The position numbers and the translations under genes were made by a program. Below are positions 13,119-23,300 of a DNA stretch of 64,000 nucleotides, one piece after another (within the stretch, counting starts at the first letter, position 1; each line of letters begins with the position of its first letter). Source of the DNA: Lytechinus pictus (lineage: Eukaryota; Echinodermata; Echinoidea; Temnopleuroida; Toxopneustidae); assembly GCF_037042905.1 (NCBI RefSeq), contig NC_087261.1, positions 14,768,217 through 14,832,216 on the forward strand. The letters run 5' to 3'. The notes beneath the pieces are model-generated. The model was not told the DNA's origin, did no database searches, and saw nothing but the letters and a program-made list of their open reading frames with translations.

Positions 13119-13560
13119 ATGCATCATCATTTGATGACGTTGTTGATGATGACGGCGATGATGATACTAATGATGATGGTGATGACGACGACGATTATGA
13201 TGATGATGGTCATGATGACGATGATGGTCATGATGATGATGATGATGACGATGATGATGATTACAACGATGATGATAATGATGATAGGGATGATGATTGT
13301 GGTGGTGGTGGTGATGATGATGATGACGACGAGAATGACGGTGATGATTACAACGATGATGATGATGACGATGATGATGATTACAACGATGATGATGATG
13401 ATGATAGGGATGATGATTGTGGTGGTGGTGGTGATGATGATGATGACGACGAGAATGACGGTGATGATGATTACAACGATGATGATGATGATAGGGATGA
13501 TGATTGTGGTGGTGGTGGTGATGATGATGATGACGACGAGAATGACGGTGATGATGAAAA
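13119..13560 (+). repeat. GAT/GAC trinucleotide array with a 120-bp higher-order unit
   Basis: Imperfect GAT/GAC array interrupted by (GGT)n and GAGAATGACGGT blocks. The block starting GATAGGGATGATGATTGTGG recurs at about 13283, 13403 and 13490, so units of 120 and 87 bp have been duplicated. In one frame it reads as a 195-codon ORF of Asp runs (13046-13633). That ORF has no recognisable domain and is best treated as a repeat artefact. Confidence 0.85.
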
Positions 13561-14173
13561 TGGTACTGGTGATGAAGAAGGTCCGAAAGGAAGTTTGAAA
13601 AAAGGGAAAGAAAAGGGACGGAAGGGAAAATGATAATACATGTATTATTATTATTATTATAATAACTTTTCTGTTAGCCTATTGATTATCACTTTTTGCA
13701 TTGGCTGTTGCAGAAGTAGTTATGAATAATACTATAACTAAGATAATCTTATTTTTATTGACTACGAAGCTGATGATTATGTTGATGATAATGATAGTTT
13801 TAATCAAATGCATTTTTATAGCTCCGATTTTTAAATAAATATTCAGTTCGGGGGAGGGGGCACGGGAAAAATCGAAAGAATGGGGGAGTTGGGGTGAGTT
13901 TCTTAGAGCGCATGCAGAACTTATTAAAGTTAGAATTTCAGTTTAGATTTAGGGGTAAATGTCTTTTTAAAAATAATAAAATGTAATTTGTAAAAATGAT
14001 GATTACGATTTCAACCTTCCAAATAATGAATGGTATAGCATATAGCTAATCTATTTCTTTATAAACTGAACGAATCGTCCTTTTTCATCGCTGCATATAC
14101 CCCCCAAAGATAATCAATCATCAACATCATACTAAAGAAATATTGCCACTTCGCTCATAGTCGTATTCGACTC

Positions 14174-14195
14174 GGGGGGGGGGGGGGGGGGGGGG
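14174..14195 (+). repeat. Poly-G tract (22 G)
   Basis: Uninterrupted run of 22 G, able in principle to form a G-quadruplex. Its exact length is sensitive to sequencing error. Confidence 0.8.
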
Positions 14196-14825
14196 CTCAG
14201 TGGGCATCTGCACCCTTCCCAATATTTTAAAGTCTTTATTTTCTTCTGCATGTTTTCTTTAAACAAAAACTACACGGTTAGTTTGTACGTCCGGTTCATT
14301 TTCTTTTTAAATTTTAAATTGCAATCATAAAAAATAAAACTTTCGTGGTAAACTCGATCGCTTCGCCCGTCACTAAATAATTATGTCTTTTTAATATTTT
14401 ACATCAGTCATGTTGAGGTTTAATTTCTTATATAATTACATGAAACATTACGAACATATATTTTTCCTTATTAACTATGCATCATTATTTTTTTCTTCTT
14501 CTCTAGCATAAAGAAGACAGATGTCTGCTTCGCACATTTTTTAAAGTCTTGTCCATTGGAAAATAAGTCTGCCTTTGCTGAATTATTCGACCTGATTCGT
14601 TTACCGTGCGGCCTTCTTTAATTTATTTCACCCCGCAATCCTTATCTTTAAAACAAATTAACGAAGATTAAACATGAAGCTATGGTTTAAACATCGCTTC
14701 TTTTGAAACAAAAGCGATAATCAGATTGTAATTTTGTTGAGGTCAGTAAAAGGTCAACGTTCTCTGTCCTTCCAAGACTGGGGGTTATCCAAGATAATAT
14801 GGAGTGGTTGCTCCGGGATGCATGT

Positions 14826-15010
14826 CGGATTCAAGAACACATTAAATATATTGAAAATACCCGTCAATTGACAAAAGAAAGCTACGAGATTTTTGTCGAA
14901 AATTGGTGAACATGAACAGCAGTTTCGTCCTAAGTTTCGGAGCTGACGAAAAATGGCAAATATGTTGTTTACTCAGAGTCTAAGACGAAACTGCTGCTTT
15001 TATTCATCAA
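14826..15010 (+). repeat. Dispersed repeat family A, copy 1
   Basis: Shares a conserved block (TTCAAGAACACA, TAAAT, TATTGA, CCCGTCAA, then TGACA) with an inverted copy at 30195-30414. The body contains a short inverted repeat: CAGCAGTTTCGTC near 14917 and GACGAAACTGCTG near 14985. Probably a non-autonomous mobile element; its ends were not resolved. Confidence 0.55.
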
Positions 15011-16667
15011 ATAAAAAAGAAGACTTCGGGTTGTTGGTTTTTTGTCATGAAAGTCATACTTTAATCTTTGTGAAACACCCCTTGGAAGCGATCACTCCCT
15101 ATCGTCACTAGGAGAGGGGGGATGCAAATATCATTGATGGGGGGGGGGGGGGAGGGGGGGGGGGACGGTAGAAGAAAAGAAAGAAGGACCGATTCTTTCC
15201 CGAATGTTTGGAGTTGCATAATTACGAAGGTTATGAACTACTGAGTAATCGAAATAAACGTGACGTGTAAATAAAATGGTTCGATTTTAATCCTTGAGCG
15301 TTATTTGTTGATCAGCCGGATAACATAAAAGCATGGAGCTATCAAACACAGATATAGCTCCATGATGAGAGTTTGACAGATGCAGCACCAAAGTGTGGAG
15401 GCAAGGCAGGGGGGTGACCAACCTTCATGACTTTCAAGTAGTAGGTAAAATAGGGGGAAATGGAAAATAGGAAGGGCGCTCTGAGTTGTGTAATTATATT
15501 ACCCTTGTCAGTCAACATGATCAGCTGAGAAAAGTATGACGTCACATTTAAGCCGACTTGCCCATACCCCCGCCCTCCCCCATCCAAAAACACCCTGGAG
15601 CCGCCTTGGAGTTTGATATATCATGTATATTACTTGAAAATCAGGGCACCGCATCGATTACTTATTTGATTATTTCGTGTACTTTTTGATGATGATAATG
15701 ATCCGCTGTCCGTATCTTTCTTATTTTATTCATTTCCTTAATTTCGCCTATTTCCCATTTTGTTGTCATCTTTCCCTTCATGCCTTCACTTTCTTTTCTC
15801 CCTTCTCTTATTTCTTTTCCATATTATCCTCTCTTTCTTGGTCTTCCCATTCTCTCATTCTCTGGGATTCTTCTTTTTCCTCTTTCTCTCTTTCATTTTC
15901 TTTTCTTCGCATTTGAATTCGCTATTACATCGCTGAGAACAAACACACAAACACGCATATCCGCGCTTAAAACAGAAATTAACACTGCAATATTATGACT
16001 ATTAAGAATCCAACGTTTAATGCTACGTTGAACGCCATATTTTAGTGACATAAACATGATAGCCCTACCTATATTTGCAAGTATGGGAAGTCGAAACCCT
16101 ACAAAACATCATATATTTATATATAAAGACGCAACATAATATATTTAGATATAAATACATACTGTATATAATACAAATTTACATACTGAAAGTACACAAA
16201 TTACCAATAGGTATGTCCATAAATCTGTCCAGTCTTCACAAAACTGTCGTCATAAAATTACATAATAAAATTTCTAAAACGTATATAATCGTATATAGAT
16301 AAGATAAACTTGTACCAATATACATATATATAATATTATACAATATTTCATAAATACAATACACAAATTGGCAATTAAGATTTCCTCATGTTCATAAAAA
16401 GTCTACTAAAAAGAACTATAATCGTGTGATTTATTGACGTTAAATTCAAATATTGATTAAGAGAGGCGGTGGTTCAAAAATTACGGTACATAGGACAATT
16501 TTTCATGATTCCTCACAATAATATGCACTACTTGACTTTGAAGTTCCAGCTAAAGGGATGCCGTAATCTCAAGTATGAAAATAGAGAAGTCCCTGTTTAG
16601 GATGACTAGGAAATCGGTGCGTGGAGCTGCATCCCTCCGTTCCGAGTCAAAGAACGACCCGAAATGT

Positions 16668-16792
16668 AGGTCACATTTCACCTTATTCCAGGTCATTTTG
16701 ACCCCTTTTAGGATAACATTTGACCTCATTCTTGGTTATCATTTTCACACGAAATGGTCAGAGTGTAGTAATAATTGACCATCTTGGGGTCA
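16668..16792. promoter_or_regulatory. Cluster of AGGTCA-like half-sites
   Basis: Seven nuclear-receptor-type half-sites occur in 125 bp: AGGTCA 16668-16673, AGGTCA 16690-16695, TGACCC 16699-16704, TGACCT 16721-16726, TGGTCA near 16755, TGACCA 16776-16781 and GGGTCA 16787-16792. The second and third form a palindrome with a 3-bp spacer, like an estrogen response element with one mismatch. Function unknown. Confidence 0.3.
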
Positions 16793-17089
16793 GATCCGGT
16801 CCCCATTGCAATATTAATAAGTGGTTTGCATTACATCAAACTTTTTTTAACAATGATCTATTTCTATCATACAGATAAAGTAATATGAAGATTACATAAC
16901 TAATAACAACACGCGTAAATAAAATTCCTAACACTCATTAAATGTCATGAATCAGCCCCAAACTCAGATAATAGGTTATATATGTGCTTCTATAAAGCAC
17001 AGTGAATGGGGGGGGGGGGGTGATAAAGAGTATAGCGATCAAAGGCATCTTCGTAAATCAACCAAAACTTGACTTTCAACAAAATAAAA

Positions 17090-17110
17090 TTTATTATTAT
17101 AATTTTTATT
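17090..17110 (-). terminator. Poly(A) signals of the receptor gene
   Basis: Two minus-strand AATAAA hexamers (TTTATT on the plus strand at 17105-17110 and 17090-17095) lie about 165-185 nt past the stop codon of the last receptor exon, a normal 3' UTR length. Confidence 0.5.
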
Positions 17111-17273
17111 GGATACAATGTTTACATACAAATTTTGGCAATTATGTTCCTTGATTACAAGATTATCTGCTTCTTCTTTTTTTATTCGTCGGGTGGCCTT
17201 TTCTCTCTTTCTCGATTTTAGGGTTGTACTGAATCATCCAAGAAATCCACAGTGCTTGAAGTTGAGTATTGGT

Positions 17274-17324
17274 CTACATGTATTCATATCTTGTAGGGAC
17301 GAATCGACTGACATCAATAAAGTC
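17274..17324 (-). CDS. Receptor exon 26: C-terminal tail and stop
   Basis: Strong pyrimidine tract and CTCTAG acceptor, phase 0, then [16 protein letters not shown] and TAG. YEYM fits the YxxM pattern bound by PI3-kinase p85 SH2 domains. Two poly(A) hexamers follow within 185 nt. Confidence 0.75.
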   Translation of the reverse strand, partial: DFIDVSRFVPTRYEYM

Positions 17325-20300
17325 CTAGAGCAAAGTTATAAGAAAGAGGAGGAAAAATAATGATTAGTGATAAAGAAAAACAATTACCCGAACTCGAACT
17401 AAATAAACAGCGCCATCACATGGGAAGACAGCTTGTAGGCGTAAGGGCTGATCTCAAATTACTGATCTGTCTACAGATCAGTGTCTCAGAGTCTCAAATG
17501 GGTTTCATTATCAAAACTTTATTAATAAAAATCTAGACATGTTTTTTGTCTCTGAATGGGTAGAAGCTCCGCGTGTGAATATGACGGATATTATGTTGAG
17601 TTCGATTAGGCCATTGTCATAAAAATCCATCTTTAGACTTTAAACTAATTAAGGTTCATATTATAAGTGGTAATATGAGAGATGATGACGATGACGACGA
17701 AGTAGACGATGATGGTGTTGGTGGTGATGGTAATAATGATGATGATGGTGATGGTAGTGATGTAGATGATGATGATAACGGTGGTGATGATGATAGTGAT
17801 GATGATGATGATAAAGATGATTCAATGATGATGATGAAGATGATGATGACGGCGATGATGATGACGATGATGATGGTGCTGGTGATTTGATGATGATAGT
17901 TTTACTGATGACGGTGAATCACTTGCTACTGCTGTTGATTTACAAATTGCATCAAATTTACAGCAATAGTATGACAAGTTCTACACTTATTATTGTCGCG
18001 AAAAAAATGTGATAATATAGTATGGTGGAATAATTTTACTTACCTGCGGTCCTAGTTTCTCAAGCTCATGAACGAGAACTCGGAAGGATGGCCTCTGGTT
18101 AGGATCAGTCTGCCAACAACTTTTCATTATCTCATACCTATGAGAGAGAGATAGAGAGAGAGGGGAGAGGCGGAAGGAGAAAGAAAGAGAAACGGGAGAG
18201 AGAAGGAATAGAGAGAGGGGGAGAGAAAGAGAAGGGGAAAAACAAGAGAAGAAGAAGAAGAAGCAGTAGAGGAAGAAGAAGATGGAGAAGAAGAAAAAAG
18301 AAGATGTTGATGAAGAAGGGGGAAAAAGTGAAACTTTATAACTGCTGATGTTGGATTAATAAAGAACACACTTGGATTGATTGACTACTTTATTAATTTT
18401 ATTGATTGATTGACTGATGTAATGGATAGTTGACTGATTGATTAAGTGACCGCTTGATTGATTGATCGATTGATTTTTAATTGATTGGACAGTTGATTAA
18501 TTGATTGGTTTCCTTCGCCAGGTGTACAACAAGTAATACAGATAAGATTTTGGAGTATCAAGTACAATGACAGTATAGCTGATATATGACGTATTTCCTT
18601 ACAGTAAATGATAACTAATATTGAAACATAAGCATGTCGTGAGAGAAATAACGCTACAGAAGAATCAATATATTTTACCACAGTTTTATGTAGGCATTTT
18701 CATACATGTAAGTCATTTATTTTGAAAAGGATAACGATTTACTTACGATTCATCTGGGCAGTGTGGTGGTTGTTCAATACGGAGGCCTGATGGGATACGT
18801 GTTTTGACGTCACGTGACGACATGCCAGGGTAAGGTGTTGCACCTGTGTTTTACATAAGAAAAGATTCATACATATTTGTCTAAACTGAAATGATAAGCT
18901 AATAAATCAATGCTTTATTTTATACGCCACACCAGCAAAATAAACCATTAAAAGTAATGTGACATTTTTCATTTTACCCCACCGATTCCATCAAATCACT
19001 TATCTTCTTCGTGATCTTAGTCAAGAATATTCTGCAGTTACATCAATTTTGGCAACAAGATTTTACTTTGAAAAGTAAAAATAATTATTAAAATCTCCAT
19101 TTGCACTGCTGTGCAGCAAGTCAATCGAGCCATATGAAAAATGGAAACAAAATAGAGTAGTACTAAAAGAGAGGAAATGTCTGTTTTAAGTGCCCAAGAA
19201 AAGTTACAAATCAGATTATTACAATTGTGATTAATAATGCTTTATTATCGATCGAACTATGATACGGATTCGGAGGAGAAAGAGGGGGAAGAGCAGGGAG
19301 GAAGAGGAAGAGGAGAGAAGGAGGGGGGGGGGGGAGAGGAGGAGAAGAGGAGAAAGAGGAGAAAGGGAGAAGAGGGGGAAGTAGTTGAAAGAGGCGGATG
19401 AGGGCTACGACGACGACGACGAGGGGAAGGAGGAGGTTGAAGAAAAAGGGGGAAGGATGGCGATGGCAGGGGCAATTTTTAAATCACCAATCATATCTTG
19501 AATCTTGATCTTACCGAAACAAACCAGCTCCCATAGCAGTATACCAAAGGACCAGACGTCATTCTCAGGGGTGTACGACCCACCGGCCAGCACCTCTGGG
19601 CTCATCCATCGCACCCCCATGCGACCCTGATAATCAATCATCATAAGGATTAATCAGTCAAGACATGTATCGTCAGAAAGACTACACCACTCTCAAACAT
19701 ACATGTATTCAGATACTTAAGTTGTTCACAAAAAAATAATTGAATCTACACCCACATTATAGAATTTGGTTTTCCAACGAACAATTGATATATAATGAAA
19801 TAATAAAAATAAGAAGGGTAAATTGTGGTTTCTTATGAGGTGCTCACATCCGTCAGATATGACACTCTTGACTCTCCTGATTTATTTCATAAGTGGACAA
19901 ATCTAACCCCCAAAACAAAAGCCCCAGATACTGGCGATTAACAACATATCGTATAGGCCTGTAATCAAGCAAGTTTTCTTTCTCTTTTAATGCTGTTTAT
20001 GCTGGTGAATATTAATTACCATCACATTTTTGTATGGGCGTGGATTATAATAAGATTTGAGATAACCTTGTTCTTACACTCTCAGATTTTGTTTTAAACA
20101 ACTACAGCTGGTCGGTTCATATTTGACCAACTTATAGGTTGGCTAAACCAATTCTGAGAGTGTATGAAATGCCTTTAAAATGTTTTGAATATTTTATTGA
20201 TGTGAGGAATATTCTTACCTGATTCACTACATCAGTAGGATCTCTGATTCTATGAGTGTTGGAAACCTTTGCCCTCAGATAGTCGTTTAGGAGAATATTG

Positions 20301-23300
20301 CGACTGGTCAGTTCACCGTGTGCAACCTATATAGAATATGCAAATAAATGATGATGATAACACTTCCAAACGTCATACTTATCATAATTTATTATATAAT
20401 ACACAAATATTAAACAATTCTATAATAAGGTAAACTCAATGTAATAGTAATGTAATGGAGAAAAGCAACAAGTAGAAACATTATTCCAACACCAGTGGCG
20501 TACAAATGGGGGGCTGGGGGGGGCACTTGCCGCTTCCCAATTTTTTTACGACCAAGGAAAAAAAACCGAAAAGGAAAGAAAAGGAAAGGGAGAAGGGTGA
20601 AATGTCTTCTGAATATTATGTCAAATCTATCACAAAATTTGATTTTTGTAATAAAACTGTCAAAATGTTTGCTCATTCACTTCGCTCGCTCGCAAATTTT
20701 TACCATAAATTTTGCCCGATACGCAATATCAGGCCCAATATAAATTTCAGGCTTACTACGCTACTGTTCAGCACTGTATAAGTGTTACATAATTATTATT
20801 ATCATTATCATTGTCAGTATGAAAGAATTCTGATAGCATTTGCGGAATCATACATATCTCGAAAATTTCGAGAGATGGCAGCAAAGCGGTCCAATAATCT
20901 ATCAATATCAATTTTTGTGATTGTAACCAGACTAAATAAAAAGTATTTAAATAGTGATCTCACTTGACAAACAACCTAAAACTTTCGATTGAATGTCGAA
21001 ATTCTTTCAGTTCTTTTATTTTGTCTGTTTTCACACATATCACTGTTACCTTGTAATCCTATTCAAGGGCCGCGGAACGGTTTTGAAAGTGTGGGGGGGG
21101 GGGGGGCTGACAATGCAAAGGTCACAATCAGATGGTAATTTTTACGTTTTTGTATACGGTTTTGGAAACAAGCCCCCCCCCCCCCTCGTTTACGCGGCCC
21201 CTGCTATTTTAACTTGCCTTTATCACCAATATGTCTTTTTTATGTTCTCTAAACATGCTGGGTAAAATGCTGCCCAATATTAGGCTAAAAGGGGACATAC
21301 ACGTTCTTTCGGCATAGTTAATTTTCTTACAACTTCGGGCAAAAATTGCACAGCTGCAATAGATGTAACAAACATACATGTTCCCTTTTAACCGAATATC
21401 GGGTAAATGTAATGTATATTGGCGTTTACCTTTTGAGTCTGTAGGAAGGCCATTCCCTTGGCAGCGTGAATGGCAAAACGGAGGAATATTTCGGCTGGTG
21501 GGGGCTTTGCGCCGGGGGTTCCCGGTCGGTTACGGCGAAGGAAGGTCTGAAGGGGACCCTTCGACGCGTACTCCAAGATCATAAAGAATGGATCTGTGAA
21601 AAAAGAAGTACCATTCCTTATACAATCATCCCGTATTTAAAATCCATCGGGAGGCAATGGGTTTATTAATATTATTATCGAATTGATAAGAATTTCATAA
21701 AAATACAGTGGGTATAAAAAAAAAGTTTACACTTTGAAAAAGCCCTGGGAATTAAAAAATATACGACATGTGGGTATTTTACATATATTCTTGGGTTTGG
21801 GTCTCATCTATTCAATGAAAGTAAAAGTTTTGACATAATGTTACACTTGAGTGAGCACTGTCCATTTTTGTAAAGCTCGCAGAAATCTTTTTGCGCAGAA
21901 ATGCTCATTTTCACGCTGTGTCAAGGGGAAAGGGCGAAATAAATCTTACCCTGCGAAACATTTCTCATACATTTCACTTGCACTTATAGTCAATTGAAAT
22001 AAAACGGATACATTCAAGCATTTTGTAACAATTTTGCCACCCAAATCTAAATTTCAACACTTTACCCTTTTTGTGCCAGCTGGGACATAACTGAATCTGA
22101 ACAAAAGTTTATATCAGATATCTCCAGAATTTTTTCACTAGGTTTTTATCATTTAAAGTGGGTTTACATTTCATTTTTCATTTAATACTTGTTTCTCCAA
22201 ACTTTTTCCAAGCTTGACAATGATAAAAAAAAAATGAAAATCAAGCCTAAGCCATTTCATGTAAATCACAGCTCAGTGTAAAGCAAATATCGTCAAGATG
22301 GCCTGAGTGTTTGGGGGAGTGGGATGGGGCGCAATGCACTCTCCGAAGTGTTTTGGGCAAGGAAACAAGTTAAAAAAGGTCAAAGATTTCTTCAAATCAA
22401 TTTTAATAGCTAAATTACACACGTTCCTCATGATTAAGTTCTACTTTTATTCGCATAACTATTTCAAAGTTCTGCGCAAATCATTTTTCACTAACTTTTC
22501 AAAAGTAAGTGGTGCTCACTCAAGCGGAAATATTTTTCCACAGTTATATCGTCATTTGCTTAAATGGACCTGTACCAATGTTAAAATGTGAAAAAATCTT
22601 CAGGATCTTACAAATGTACAATTTTACATGATTTTTTCTAAGTGTAAACTTTTTTTTATACGCACTGTATAGTTGAGATTACAATAATGAATTGCACTGT
22701 GAATAATCGTCACGATTCTTGCAAATCTTTCGAGAAGAAATAACTATTTTATCATTAAATTGATAAGGATGGAAATATTTGATATCTTAATAAAGAAATG
22801 AATATAGAAAAACGTGCTTACATCGTTGGCTTTATATGCGTAAGGACTGTTTAAAAAAAAAGGTGTAGCACAAAAGTGACAAAAGTGGCGTAAAGCTATC
22901 TTATTCTCCAAGGTTGATAACATTTTAAATGTTATGCTTGTATATATATTTCTTATACAATCTTGCTTGGTATTGGCATTAACATAGAATTCGCACACTA
23001 AATTTCAAAGATTTAAAAATAAATCAAATGTGGCTGTGAATAAAGACCAGCCAAACATGCAATTTACTTTGAAACTTATTTGTTGATTTGAAGTTTTGGT
23101 TAAAAAATGAATTTGATATAAGTCCTTTGAAATTTAAAAATGAATCTACAGGATTAAATATAAATCCAATGTTCGACCATTTACAATAATATACAGCCTC
23201 CCTGGCCTGTATTTTGAAGTCGGGTTTAACTTAAACTCAGGTTTAAAGTTATGGTTTAAGTATGGACAGCCAATTGTTACATAATCACTAACAGCAGAGA

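Larger units (their letters stand above)
13634..17089. other. Intergenic DNA between the convergent transporter and receptor genes
   Basis: No gene found. Contents: a 22-bp G run at 14174-14195, G-rich tracts near 15140-15170 and 16998, a dispersed repeat copy at 14826-15010, an isolated TGACGTCA at 15537-15544, and an AGGTCA cluster at 16668-16792. Confidence 0.55.

Noticed and set aside
17436-17495. Alternative last receptor exon starting ATCAGTAATTTG after TAGACAG
   Set aside because: Phase fits, but there is no pyrimidine tract and the site sits in a small palindrome; the exon at 17274-17324 has a far better acceptor and nearby poly(A) signals.
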